From Ustulina deusta (lineage: Eukaryota; Ascomycota; Sordariomycetes; Xylariales; Xylariaceae), in assembly GCA_023159155.1 (NCBI GenBank), contig JAJNNX010000005.1:496001-560000 (forward strand): a stretch of DNA of 64,000 nt, in the 5' to 3' direction. A program made the translations under genes and the position numbers. Positions 10,657 through 22,243 of the stretch are shown here, in pieces. The stretch's first letter is position 1; every line of letters begins with the position of its first letter. Below the pieces are notes generated by a model. It did no database searches. It saw only the letters and a program-made list of their open reading frames with translations, and was not told the origin of the DNA.

Positions 10657-12301
10657 TCAAGCAGACAAAACTCCAACGTATGGGTTACAATTGTACGTCT
10701 CGCAAGAACTCGCAATGTCCTTCTCGCTAGCACCACTCAAGATCTCTGCCCCGTTCCTCGAGACGGGGAAACTCTGCTGCCCAACTCCCATCGTGAAGTT
10801 TTTAGCGAGAATGCCCGTATCAACCGTCACAAAAACTGGCGCGTTACCACCACTTGTCACGGTGAGTTCCGCGGGCGCCGTTATCATCGTCGGAGCGGTT
10901 CGGCTGGCTACCGCTAATATAAACAAGAGACATGTTAATATATCTTTACGCCTATAAAATTTCATGATTTCGATCCCGAAGTTCTGGTAGGTTATTTACT
11001 TAATGTAGTGGCTTCACCAAAATCTTGCGGAGAGCATGACTCTATTATTTGGGGGTTGATGGAATTGGGGCAGAGCCCACCGTTCCAAGTAACGATCTCA
11101 ACGAGGGCGGGTTTCAGTGCCAGCATTGGCTCCCAACGGAGGTTTGGATTGTCTTCGCAGATAAAGACCTAGTTCTTTGTATCAAAATAGGTATAAAAAA
11201 TAAAAATAAAAACTAGGGAGACACAGCTATAAGCAAGGATTAGTGGGATAGATGAGCATTTCATCATGAATGTATGCAGAACTCACAAGCCATCTAAAGT
11301 CTACCAGCTAGGTTCTCTGTAAACCGATCGTCCTAAACAGTGGTCATCGGACCTGGGCTGATGCTGTTCCAATCATCAGTGGGCCACGCGTACAATGAGA
11401 AGGCACCATCAAGCCCAGTCTGAGCGATGGCGAGAAACGACGGGTCCTGGATATTGGGCAGAGCGATGATCTTCTGATCTGGTAGAGCGTTCTTTACTGC
11501 GTTCCAGTTCATACTATCACCTACGAAAGTGCTGACGATTGCATCATCATCTAATACGTGTTAGCAAATGATCATGCTTCGTGGGACGTGTTTTTCGGGA
11601 ATGACGGCAATTGAGTTTAATAATAATAAAACATTCGATAGGGTGCAAATAATTTCACATACTACAATCTAGTTTGTAACTACACTCATGAAAACAAAGA
11701 CCTGAGATGAAAACAACAAACCTGTAGTAGGCTTGAGCTGGGTGAGAGCTGTAGTTTCCAACAATATCAATTATATCCGCAGTATCTCCATTAGTCCAAC
11801 AGGCGAAATCGAAGGAAAAGAACATCTTGAAGCCAAGTTCCTCGGCAGCCTGGTAAGTGTTGGCAAGCTGCTTAGGAGTACAATCGTCAATTCGCTCTGG
11901 AGCTGTCAGAGTGGGTTATCCCAGAGTGAAGGTTGGTCACAAGTAGGTCGTAAGTAGGTCACTGGTGGATAGGAAGGTATGGGTAAGGGCTCAATATCAT
12001 TGATTCCTGACCTTCCTCTCCCAAGTAGATTGGGGGAGAAGTAGGTCTTTATATAAACATGTCCTAGAATACAGACCCACATGGGTAGCTTCTACCCACT
12101 GGTGACCCTAGTCCCTGACAGGAGCACAGCTCAGCGAGAAGCCTCAATACCAATAGCTTGTGCTATATCGGCCTTCCAGTCATCTACTGTATAATTCTCG
12201 ACAATACCGACCTTTTATCATGTAAGTTGATGTATGAAGAAAAGGAGGAAACATACTATGAAATGGGTATACACAAGTCTTTCAGCCTGCGACTCGGCCA
12301 T
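10657..12301 (-). pseudogene. GH71 α-1,3-glucanase pseudogene, split by inserted element
   Basis: Reverse-strand remnant of a glycoside hydrolase family 71 α-1,3-glucanase (mutanase), a wall-degrading enzyme. From the 5' side: MAESQAERLVYTHFI (start near 12301); a GTATGT…AAAG intron; VGIVENYTVDDWKADIAQA; a frameshift; then APERIDDCTPKQLANTY, LGFKMFFSFDFACWTNGD and SHPAQAYY. After a broken intron junction come IVSTFVGDSMNW and LDGAFSLYAWP, ending in a stop at 11333–11335. Beyond that stop the family continues with LALKPALVEIVTWN (near 11080–11130) and a C-terminal module at 10657–10965 with GQQSFPVSRNGAEILSG and NPYVGVLSA. No intact signal peptide was found. Damage: a one-base frameshift, a 217-bp insertion at 11904–12120, an out-of-phase intron, a premature stop and loss of middle segments. 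The open 102-codon segment at 10657–10965 should not be read as a separate secreted protein. Confidence 0.82.
11904..12120 (-). mobile_element. Solo-LTR-like element, copy 1, inside GH71 pseudogene
   Basis: A 217-bp element with TG…CA ends and a short inverted terminus (TGTCAG…CTGACA). It is flanked by the 5-bp direct repeat GGAGC at 11899–11903 and 12121–12125. Removing the element and one GGAGC copy joins the GH71 frame exactly (…SCAPERIDD…), which fixes the insertion boundary. It is a diverged copy, in opposite orientation, of the elements at 39980 and about 26091. Shared internal landmarks are GGGCTCAAT…CATTGATTCC, TTTATATA and ACCCA(C)ATGGG. TG/CA ends plus a 5-bp duplication are typical of LTR retrotransposons, so a solo LTR is favoured; a short non-autonomous element is the alternative. 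Confidence 0.75.
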
Positions 12302-14021
12302 CCATGGCACTACAACACTCAAAATTACTCACTGCTGGTTTAACGGAAGTTTGGATCTGTAAGAAGCTCCAATGATCTGGTTTTCTCGCGAAAGGGAGCA
12401 TTTTCGTGACCTGAACGCCACCCTCTAAAATTAGACCCAGTAACACATACTTCACGATATCACATTAGCCCTAGCAGATGGAATCCTCCTCGGTAATCTA
12501 GGATGATCAAATAAGCAAAAGTCGGCACCGAAACTACATACCAAAGGATCTGGGATTGGATAAAGGTCCGAATGTGGTTGGGCTGTTCTATTGTATGAAT
12601 GCAACTGCAACAATGTACTTGAACACATGTTCACCACCACATTCGGCAAGTCGGCCTCTGACGGGGCTTGGAGTCTGATTTTTAACCCCAGCCGTTCGAC
12701 ACGTGTGGAAGACTCAACACTAATATAGTTTCCGTGACCCGTCCTCTCCACGCTATACTTTTAGATTGGCTTAGAATAATAATGATCTTGCCTTTTTGTC
12801 ACTAGTTATGGGGATTTATATGTCTTGGCTACATATGACAGAAGTACCATTACTCATCAATGGAGTTGTTACGTACCGAACAAGGAGTGTAGATCTTTAA
12901 ATCGAATCAAGGCCGCAACGTGGATCAAGGCAATACCCTCAGCGGGATCAACTCCACTCATTGAGGGTCGGATGGAAGCCGACTCTGTTCTTCGTGCTCT
13001 GACATCGCTGGGATGGAGCCAATTCTCGAGGCTCCGGTCGCTAACCGCACGTTGTTTGATATGATAACATGAATAGCGCACAGAGGATACTAGGTTCTTT
13101 GCCTAGCTCCCCCAAGCACGGGGAAGCGTAGTCCCCACGCATACCTCGGCAGTTGACTAAATTCTAATTCGGGAAGCTAGTTGGGTGAAGTTACGTCACA
13201 CAGTAAACCATAGTAAACATGCAGTAGTCTGAAGTGGTGTTACCCCGGACTAGATCATTAGTGTCGGCGACAGAATCCGAAGCCGAAACCTCAGCTAGTA
13301 CTTCAATTCAGTTGTCCGATTTCTTGCATAAGTCATTTCATCTTCAACGTGTTTTCCAATTGGATCGAGGCTACCAATCCTTGCCGGTGAAAGAATTGCA
13401 TAATGAGAGGAATCAGCTAGGCAGGCGTGATCCTCGACACCAACTCGAATCATCACAAACACCACTAAGTACGATGGCTGGCAAGTCAAGTTGTTTAGAG
13501 CCAGCTGAATCGTGCAATAAGGCAACGAAGCGGAAAGTAGGTAACAATAGAAATGAAGTTGGTTATGGTAATCTTGCAACTTTACTACCTATGATCCAAC
13601 TTCGTAGACGCACTAAAATGGTTACAACGTTGGCACCAGCAAACAACTGTGACTATTGGCCAAAAAAAACGATGATGGAATGCACCTATCCAAACATCAC
13701 GGCCGGTGTTTTCGTCGGTCGCAACTCATTTGATGCCCGGCAATGCGTAATTCAACCTCCCTAGGGGGAAGCTCAGGAAATGATTATGCAAAGGTTATGG
13801 TCGGCTCTCTCATCGGCCATAATCCTTGACTGAAAGCCGCGGGTCGAGGCCGGGGGGTATTTGGCCCCCTTTGAATCAAGTGCAGAAGGTGGTTGTGCAA
13901 AGGGAGTTGTTTTTAAACTCCTGGCAGCCGTAGAAGAGGGCCAATTCCCACAGGAACACCTTCTAATAATACCCAACAAAACAAAAACCACATAGTTCCG
14001 GTCGCATGTAGGCACTTCATC
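12302..14021. other. Interval between the two divergent GH71 remnants
   Basis: Shared upstream region of two divergent wrecks. A 176-codon open frame at 13234–13764 begins at GTG, has its first ATG only at 13471 and shows no recognisable domain, so it is not called. A 99-codon reverse ORF at 12452–12751 is likewise unassigned. Confidence 0.4.
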
Positions 14022-15765
14022 ATGTGGTCTATCAAAGGAGTTCTTCAGGCCGTTGCGACAGCTACCCTGCTGTCCACTGGCCTCGCTATTCCAATGCCGT
14101 TTGGCAGCAGTATGACTGTTCAGCAGGACAATGGAGAAAAGATGGCCTCTTGCCACTACATGGTATGTCCCAAGTGCCATTCTGTAAGAGTTATGCGACT
14201 AAGATTTTACCCAAGGCATGAATCGTCTCTGTCCGAACATCATCTGCAGGTTATGACGATGATATACAGCGTGCTAGAGCTATTGGGATCAATGCCTCAG
14301 CCTTGAACATTGGCGTCGATTCTTACACCAACCAGCAACTCGCATTTGCGTATTAGTCAGCAAATAGAAATGGCATCAAATCTTTTCTCTCTTTCGACTT
14401 CAACTGATATCATATTGATCAAGCCGTGCAAGTCGGCCAGATGATCGCCAGGCATGCTTCTCAGCCAGCTCAGCTGAATTTCGGTGATAGTGTAGTTGCA
14501 TCATCGTTTACCGGTGATGGGCTAATAGATGTGGTTGTAATGATGACAGCAGTTAGCAATGAAGTCTAGTTCGCCCCAACGTTTTCCGACCAAAAGCAAG
14601 GAACTAATTGCAATGGCGAGCTATTTCTCCATACTCTTGGCGTCTCTTATTCCCAAAGACGCTCGCTGATCATTTTTGCTTGTCCGATGGAGCTTTGAAT
14701 TGGTTGGCTTGGCCGAATGATGGAAACAACCAGGCTCCAAAGCTATGCCAACGTCACCTTGGTTTTTCACACATTTCGGGCTAGAAGTGCCGTATTCGAA
14801 GAACTGGGGTTTCCCTAGCGACACTCTCTGGTTTGATCGATGGGAGCAGATTCTTGAACTCCAACCTCAATATCTCGAGATCGTCACACGGAACGACTAT
14901 GCCGAATTCCATTACATTGGCCGCCTAGACTCCCCTCACGGTGACGACGGAGGCAGAAAATAGGTCTACGGTTTTCCACTGTGAGATATCTCTCATAATT
15001 GTGACTTCCTGCCATGTAATCACTATTATAATAGCGAGCTTTCCTGGATATGGCAGTTCCATTCATTACTGCTTATAAGGCTAGAGCTTCAGACCCTGCC
15101 CCGTACATCACTGACGATAAGATGCGAGTGAACTCCGATTTCTGCCACATACCTAGCAATAAGAGACTCGTTCGTACCTAGGGAAGAAGGAATGTCGCTC
15201 ACTTTTCCCTATTAGTGTTTACTGGTTCTGTCCCACACCGACGGACCTGGATTGCGATGCCCCGGATACTACACCTGTTGGCGTTCATGACAACTCCAGC
15301 GGCAACTACTTCAAAGGCCGCCCTAATGGATGGGAGACAATGAAAAACGAAGTTTTCGTTGTTACGCTGCTGACCCAGGCGGCCTGACGATGAATGTCGC
15401 TGGAAATAGCGTGACCGTTGATGTCCTTGCCGGCGCTGCGATAAACTCTATAAGTATGGCCCCGGGGCTTCTTTAGGGAACATCCCCCGTGAAGATCCTT
15501 GACCACTGCCCTGTGGCATCTGCAGCTTCAATCCTTACTCCGGTAATGTCCCTACAGGAGAAGTCGACGAGCTTCCACCCGCAGGATACTTCTCGATTCT
15601 CAATGGTCTTCACGCCAGCACATGCGGGCCAATCGGCTTTAAGGAGACCCCTGTAGCTGCGGCGCTGCAGATAGAGTTGTTTATGCTCAAGCAACCCCAA
15701 CTGCTTGCGACGCAATGTCTTTTTATGGAACCATTGGGGGTCTGCAGAACATCTCAATTACATAG
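14022..15765 (+). pseudogene. Second GH71 α-1,3-glucanase pseudogene
   Basis: Forward-strand GH71 remnant with a good signal peptide (MWSIKGVLQAVATATLLSTGLAIP) and exon 1 to 14162 ending in ASCHYM before a GTATGT donor. Later pieces, in family order: AGYDDDIQRARAIGINASAL, IGVDSYTNQQLAFAY (then a stop), NGIKSFLSFDFN (then TGA where the family has Trp), QPAQLNFGDSVVASSFTGDG, LNWLAWPNDGNNQAP, PWFFTHFGLEVPYSKNWGFP, LWFDRWEQILELQPQYLEIV, NDYAEFHYIGRLDSPH, SSGNYFKGRPNGWETM and the Cys-containing C-terminal module (CGICSFNPYSGN, STCGPIGFKE), to a stop at 15763–15765. At least four in-frame stops, several frameshifts and a small deletion before PWFF make it non-functional. It keeps more of the catalytic domain than the reverse-strand copy. 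Confidence 0.85.
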
Positions 15766-16323
15766 GGCTTGGGTGTTACTCTGAAAATGAAGGTATAGGT
15801 AGTAATGGGGTAGATAACAGTGAACTCGCAGAAGCAACAGATAGATAGGTACCTATTTAGGGAATTCATTCATTGGAGTGTTGCTAGTAAGAGTTGATAG
15901 AGCACAGCCGTTACCAGCTGGTGATCAATAGCGTGTCTGTTGCCAGCTGGCACTATACTCTGCGTAAACTTTGTCACATGCAACTACCGGTAGGTACCTA
16001 GTACCTAGTTTAGTAAGTTACCCTTCTTGGCAGCTGAAGCAACCATTCCCCAGATTGGAAGGACCCTCTGCCGACCCGCCCGACCCATCCTGTTGAGTCG
16101 ACATGAGTGTTGTCGAAATGCCCAGCGTTTCCGCTTCCATCTACAATTATCAACTTCTAGGCAGCCACGAAATATTACATCCCCGGTGTACACATTTTTC
16201 CATCCCCCCTCCTTGCCATTTATCACGAAATCTCAATCGCATCCTCACGCACGCCACCTCGAACGGGCCAAGTTAACCGATCAATCAAAGCTATCCATCC
16301 CATTACCACCCATCACCGACAAG
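15766..16323. other. Intergenic region upstream of I9-like gene
   Basis: Holds a GGTAGGTACCTAGTACCTAG cluster near 15989–16008 and a pyrimidine-rich leader (16190–16320) just before the next ATG. An open frame continues upstream from 16027 in phase with that gene but looks like leader sequence. Confidence 0.5.
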
Positions 16324-16793
16324 ATGCGATTCCTGACGATTGCCGCCACCGTCCTCGCTGTTGCGCAAGGCGCTTTCGCTGTCGATATCCAGAAAGCTAT
16401 TATTATGAGCTTTCCCCAAGGCACGCCCGATAATGTTGTCAATCGGGCGATGGATGATATTCGTAAGGCTGGCGGTACCATCACTCATGAATATAAGTTG
16501 CTCAAGTACGAGACCTTGTTCGATTCTCATCCTACATCTATGCTTTCCAGTAACTTCATACACCGAAAAGGGGGGATGCAATTCTTTGCAATGCCACCTA
16601 AGCCGTACCGACGATCGCCTCGAGATGCGATGCATTGCACTGCTGTATAGAATAAATACTAACAGTTTTAACCAGGGGCTTCGCCGCAAAGGCACCACAG
16701 AAGATCATCGAGTCTGTCACGGCATGGAGCTCTGAATATCACGCCGTCATTGAAGAGGATCAAATCGTGGAGATTTCCAATCCCACCAACTAA
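16324..16793 (+). CDS. Secreted peptidase-inhibitor I9-like protein
   Basis: Two exons, 16324–16505 and 16676–16793, with a 170-nt intron (GTACGA donor, ACTAAC branch site near 16657, CCAG acceptor). The junction AA|G restores …YKLLKGFAAKAP…. The product is 99 aa. It has a signal peptide (MRFLTIAATVLAVAQGAFA) followed by a compact inhibitor-I9/subtilisin-propeptide fold: KAIIMSFPQGTPDNVVNRAMDD, GGTITHEYKLLKGFAAKAP and VTAWSSEYHAVIEEDQIVEI. Small I9 proteins such as yeast Pbi2 inhibit or chaperone subtilisin-type proteases; many filamentous fungi have secreted single-domain versions. The inhibitory role is inferred from family only. The ATG at 16324 is chosen because signal peptide and domain follow it directly; an open frame runs upstream without family similarity. 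Confidence 0.85.
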
Positions 16794-18865
16794 ACAGACG
16801 TGTATTCGACAGCCGACAAATGTAATTACGAGATAAACGATCCCCGGCTCGAAGCCACTCTGATACCCTCCTTATGCGATTGCCATATTTTTGATCAACG
16901 CTGGAAAAAAGATTGATGATTAGCAGACTGGTTGCGTAGGATAGAAGGCGCTGGATTCCATTCTTTTGGCGTTGTAGGACTGGCCACTTGCCCAGCCTTG
17001 GTAGGCTCAATGCTTATAGTATTTTGTTGCGTACATAAAATATCACAGGTTGCAACCACTCGATGTACAGTTCTCGACCAACGTGTTACGTGTCTACTAC
17101 CTTCTTCGTGTATGTTTATTGCTTTGCACCACGAGAGATGTTCTAAGCGACCAGTATTATCTAAGAACACAAGTTAAGACGTAGATGTGGCTCTACTCTC
17201 CGGTAGCTCTGTTAATGAGAAGACTGAGTGAACAAAACACCAAGCTTTAAGAGACGGGAAGCATTACTTAGCGTTTACCGGCACAGGCGGTTGTAGATAC
17301 CAGACAGTTTATGTAAGCTTATAAGTCAGCATCCAATTATTCTTTTTGATCTCTAGCTGTCGATCGCCTCACCTACTTCATTAGGTGTGCCTAGGTGTGT
17401 ATCACAAACCAGGACCTGCAGCTACAGTATGGAACTGCTTAATGTGGACACGATTACGCCTCCATCAGCCACTTGCAGTAAGTAGCTCAAACCTCCTCAG
17501 CGATTGACTAATTGGAGGATCGGCATAGCTCGCTACGTATTATAGTTGGCATGAAGACGAAATAATTTAGAATGCGATGTATATTGATCATGTCTATGCT
17601 CGAGTAAACGTGCACTTTTGCTCAGTCCTACTCGAGAATTCGCGTGCCCCTACTACCTATATCATGCAATAACGCAACCATATCTATTTTCAGAAGACCT
17701 GCATTACCTCTGTGCATGACGGAACCACTAGGCATAGGTGCATGAAACGTTTGATATCCTGCCAAGGATAATAGGTCCTACCGGCATGACTAGAGGCTGA
17801 GTTATAGAGATTTATTTCGTGCTTCCCCTCTAGTTCCTTTAATGAGTTCCATCCACATGGAGAGTGTGGATAATTGGGTTTGGAGTCACAACCTCTTTGA
17901 ATCACTTCTGTGCACTTTCGGCCTTTGGGGGAAATAAATGCCTTTGTTCGAGTTGTCTATACTTCTATAGCTTTGTGAAATGGTTCAAGGCACAATGACC
18001 TTTATGGGCTGGCTTACTTGACAAGTTTTGCATTGATGAAACATTGGGGGCGATAGTGCCGCCTCTTTATGTTCATAAAGGCAAGGGAAGCAAGACAAAA
18101 AAAAATCATGTGTTGATCACGATGTATACTAAGATGAATACATGTACATGTACCAACAGGGATTGCCTAATACACCAATAATTTATCTGCCGCATTAGCG
18201 TGTTTAGCTACATTAGCCCCTGCAGTCTGGCCAGCCGTCCCAGTGGCAATCGATGATGTTGGCTGTCAAATCCCCCTGGTGTTCCGTGTGGTGTACTCTG
18301 GTGGGGTTACAATAGACTACCTAGGTAAGTACCTATACCTACCTAGGTACCTACTAGGCACCTAAGCACTTCCCGAGCTTGCGATCCCAGTCTGGCAACG
18401 ACATCTCCTTACACTACTCCAACGTCCCCCAACTTCGACGATTGCTGGGCTTAGATTTTTCTTTAGCGAATTCTCGGCGAGTCGGAACCACCCACGAGAT
18501 AATGCGCTTTGTGATGGACTAAACAAGCCGCATTCTGCCCGACAATGAAACCCTCGCGCGCTTTGTAGCCGATCCCTACTTCTTGAGCCTCGTCCCCAGC
18601 GACGCCGGAAACCATTTATCGACTCCTGTCGCTGAGAGCATGAGTCCTGCGACTTCTCGTACACTACGTTTCCTTAGAACAGCAATCACAATCCGTTCCC
18701 AACACCGTCTTTGAAGCCCTCTCCCTTTCCTTTGTCCGTCCTCGTTCTCGTTGTTGTGTTTCCGCCATCTTGAGCCTATATATCCAGCGACGACACCTTT
18801 CATAACCCCCTTTGTATCCCGACGACTACTCAATCTGCGTAGCTCTACCATCATCCGCCGGCGCG
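16794..18865. other. Intergenic, 2 kb, TACCTAGGTA cluster
   Basis: No gene supported. A dense palindromic run of CTACCTAGGTA units occurs at about 18318–18362. The last few hundred bases (18370–18865) are C/T-rich and probably the leader of the Hook gene. Confidence 0.5.
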
Positions 18866-21800
18866 ATGATATCCTCAATGAACCTCCAGGGGACCCATGT
18901 GGCCCTGCTCGAATGGGTATGTATCCTCAACATCTTTCTTTCTTGTTCGTCTTAGCTCCTTGCTACCCATCCTGAAGAGTGTGCTAACCTACTTTTTTAC
19001 AGGCAAATGCGATGATGATCAGATTTGCGCCCGATCGCGAGTCGACTCTAAAGGCGAAGAAGCCTGAACAGCTATTCGACGGCGCCTTCTTCTCTGCGCT
19101 CCTCGAAATACTAGACCCCGAATATAATCCTACCCGGTTCGAGCAAAGTCTCGCGGCATCTAGGGCTGGCGACGAGACAAGGAGGAGCATGCACATTATT
19201 CATATTAGCTTGATTGACTTTGCTCGAAGACTGTGTTCCAAGATAGATCCCTTGATCAAGATGATCGATTTCCAATCCTTGGATAGAGACCCGACTAGAC
19301 TGGGGATGTCTGAGGTGAATACGCCCTTGCAACCTCCTGCCTCGCCATCTGAGCGTTCGCCTCATGCCCCCATTTCTTCCTCCCGGGATCCCCGGGAATA
19401 TCAACACGATGCTAAGCCTTACCTGCAGGTTCTACTGACATTCTTATGTGGTGCTTGTTTCCACAAAGATAACTCCCAATATGTCATCATGGCTCAAGAG
19501 ATGGACCCGAAATACCAATCCTCTATCTTTCAGATCATCACCGAGGTTGATGCAAAACTTGCACAAGATAGCGTTACTATCGATAACGACAATGTCACAG
19601 CCACTAATAGTTCTAGAGTAGACGCTGATCTTGCGCACGAAGCTGCCATAGCTAATCTGCAGCGCGAGGCTGAAGAAGCCAAGCGGCAGGCTGGTGGCTT
19701 AAGGGTACGACTGGACCGCCTTCAGGATAATTATGATGAACTGGTCAGGAAGCATGAAGAGCTACAAGACGAGAACGAGCAGCTTCACAAGCAAATCGAA
19801 TCAGAAGCAGGTAACTTTGATCGACACCGACTGCAGCGGCATCTGAAGGAGAACGAGACACTCATCGCGAACTTGGAAAATGAAAGAAACTCCCTGGCAG
19901 AAGAGAGGGATCGACTTCTAAAAGACAAGGCGCGTCTGGAGGCTGCGTCGCAGAAGGCCGAGTTGCTCGTCGACGAGAACCAGGAGCTTAAGGCCAAGAA
20001 TGAAGAGTTGTCGAAGAAGGCGAATATGGCCGACAATTTACGAAAGAAGGTTGAGGCATCAAAGCGTCTCGAGGCTGAACTAGCTTCACTGCGCAACGAC
20101 AGGATGGACCTCGCTAAGACCTATGATCAGCTCACTTTTGCTAACTCAAAGATTGAGACTCTGAAGCGGGAAAGCGAGGCGTATGCCTCCAAGATGCAGG
20201 GGTACGAAATCGACATCGCCAACATGCGAGACCAGAAGCTAGCGCTAGTTTCGCAAAACCAAGACATAATGATCCGCCTAGGTGAATTAGAACAAAGAAG
20301 CCAGCTTGATGAAGCTGTGGTAAAAGACCTCCAGGAGAAAGTCTTGATGCTAGATCCTTCAGCGGCCATGGATGATTCCCTGGCTGCTCGCCCCACGTCC
20401 CTTGAAGAGGAGCTTAACGATTCAAGCAATATGATTTCTATGAGGAATCTTGAGGTACAGAGACTCCAGGCAGAAAACGCAGTGTTGAAGAGCAGTATTG
20501 GCTCTGAGACCGACAAAGGCCAATTGCTTCAGCAAATCCAAGATTTGCGTAACTCCCGTCAGGCCGTCCAGGATAAGTACAACGATGTTTTTGAGAAATT
20601 CACAGTTGGCCAGAAGCAGATCGACGCCCTAATTCAGAACATGAGCGAAAAAGGGTTAGTTGAGACGATGCAAGCTTGTTACGATATGGATCCAGAATCC
20701 AAATGGCTGATGTCAGATTATTTCAGAGAAGAAGCGTATTCGAATCTACGGACCCAAGTCCTTGCCGAACAAAGTCGTTCCAAGCAATTCGAAAGGCAGC
20801 TTGAAATTATCAAAGAACAGCTTGCCGACAAAGAGCGCACTCTTTTGGAGGCCCGCGGCGACTGTAAGGCGATATTTCTAGAGTACGTCTTGAACGGAGA
20901 GGATGCTGACGATGAGGATAAAGTGACTGCTATAGAAAAGTCTAGTGTGGATGCTCTTACGGAATTGAAGAACACCGATGGCATGATTGCGGCCTCACTT
21001 CGCACAGAGCTTGAAGTGGAGCGAAAGAAATACAAATTGTTAAAGGACGAGTCGGAAGCTATGCAAAAACAGCTCCTCGCCGCCTTCATTGAGAAGGACG
21101 AACTTCGCCGCGAAGTCGAACTTGCCAACCGGGAACTTCAAAAGGCAGCCGATGGGCAGACAGTTAGCACGGATTCTATCAAGCAATCCGAAAAGATGGA
21201 GAAGCTCCGGACTCGCTATAAGCAGCTACAGCAGGTTAGTCTTTTTTCTACGAACTCGTCAGACGCCCCGAGTGATGAAGATGATCCGGATGTCGTTCGC
21301 GTGGAGGAGAAGCGTCAAACTATATGGGAAAGCCTTAATCCCTGGTTTGGGAATTCGTCAGACCGCCTTGAGGATGGTTTCCACCCTTACCAGATTAGCG
21401 ATGGTGGTTCATTGACCGTACCTAAACGTCCGGCCTCAAAGATGTCCCCTCGCTATGGTAGTTCCTCGGCAGGCCTTGACATGAGTGCCTGGAATTCGGG
21501 GTACAACTCGCCTAACCGTACGAGTGTTGAAGCTGCCAGATCTGCCCCTTTACAAAGCAACTTCCCGAACCAGGGAAAGAAAAAAACAAAAAGTTGGGGT
21601 CGTTGGCTTGGGCTTAGATCTGAAGACTCGGGTTGCATTTGAACCGTCTTTCATTATCATCTACGTGGGGTTCTGGGTGTGTGACTGACAATACGTGCTC
21701 TAAAAACAGCAATACGAACAATCCGACCTCAAGAACCGCGAACTCGAACGGACACTCAAAGCTGTCCGCGCTGGTACAGAAGCTAGTGCACAAAAGGTAA

Positions 21801-22243
21801 GTAACAATTCTTTTATTATAAGATATGGTATAGAAAAGCTTGAATATTTGATCCAAATATGTGCATTGTCGTGTTTTGTAAACCTTAAATATCTCAAATC
21901 ATTTATCTTCTTTCAACTAGTTTCATGTACATTTGAGGACTTGCTTGTGGTTGCATGTGTCGTACAAGATTCTAAATTAGAGATTCAGGCCCAGACCGAT
22001 CAGATCATCAAGAATCTCCAACACGAGAACACGATGATTGCTACGGCATGGTACGATTTGTCAAGCAGGTTACAAAGTAATCATTTCGTTTTGCAGCGGC
22101 GGCATGAGATGCCCAAGAGCTGGTTGAATAAACAAAGGCAATTGGTTAATGGTGAGTGCTCTACTCTTGATGAGTGTATCACTAGCAGCTCCCGGCTACG
22201 GGTTGCGCAACTAGAAATGACCACTGCGAACCAAGTGTGCTGA
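18866..22243 (+). CDS. hookA: Hook-family dynein-cargo adaptor (HookA-like)
   Basis: Hook proteins link cytoplasmic dynein to early endosomes: an N-terminal Hook (calponin-like) domain, a long coiled coil and a cargo-side C-terminus. Exons: 18866–18916, 19003–21234, 21710–21796 and 21983–22243, giving 876 aa. Exon 1 encodes MISSMNLQGTHVALLEW; an in-frame ATG at 18878 is the alternative start. Exon 2 begins ANAMMIRFAPD and carries the Hook domain (about 1–175, with FDGAFFSALLEILDPEYNP) and a very long heptad-rich coiled coil (about 200–760). Exons 3 and 4 encode QYEQSDLKNRELERTL and the diagnostic Hook tail TAWYDLSSRLQSN…LQRR…PKSWLNKQR. Oddly, the 475-nt intron 21235–21709 stays open in frame to 21642, giving a different Ser-rich C-terminus (896 aa in total). 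After NKQRQLVNG a GTGAGT could be another donor. Confidence 0.85.

Noticed and set aside
10657..10965. 102-codon reverse ORF that looks like a small secreted protein
   Set aside because: Its sequence (GQQSFPVSRNGAEILSG, NPYVGVLSA) is the C-terminal module of GH71 enzymes and lies in order behind the other GH71 pieces; it is part of that pseudogene.
13234..13764. 176-codon open frame between the GH71 remnants
   Set aside because: Begins at GTG, first ATG is 79 codons in, no domain or signal, and an overlapping reverse ORF is equally plausible; length alone is not enough.
16027..16323. In-frame N-terminal extension of the I9-like protein
   Set aside because: It precedes a complete signal peptide, is not family-like and contains pyrimidine-rich leader sequence.
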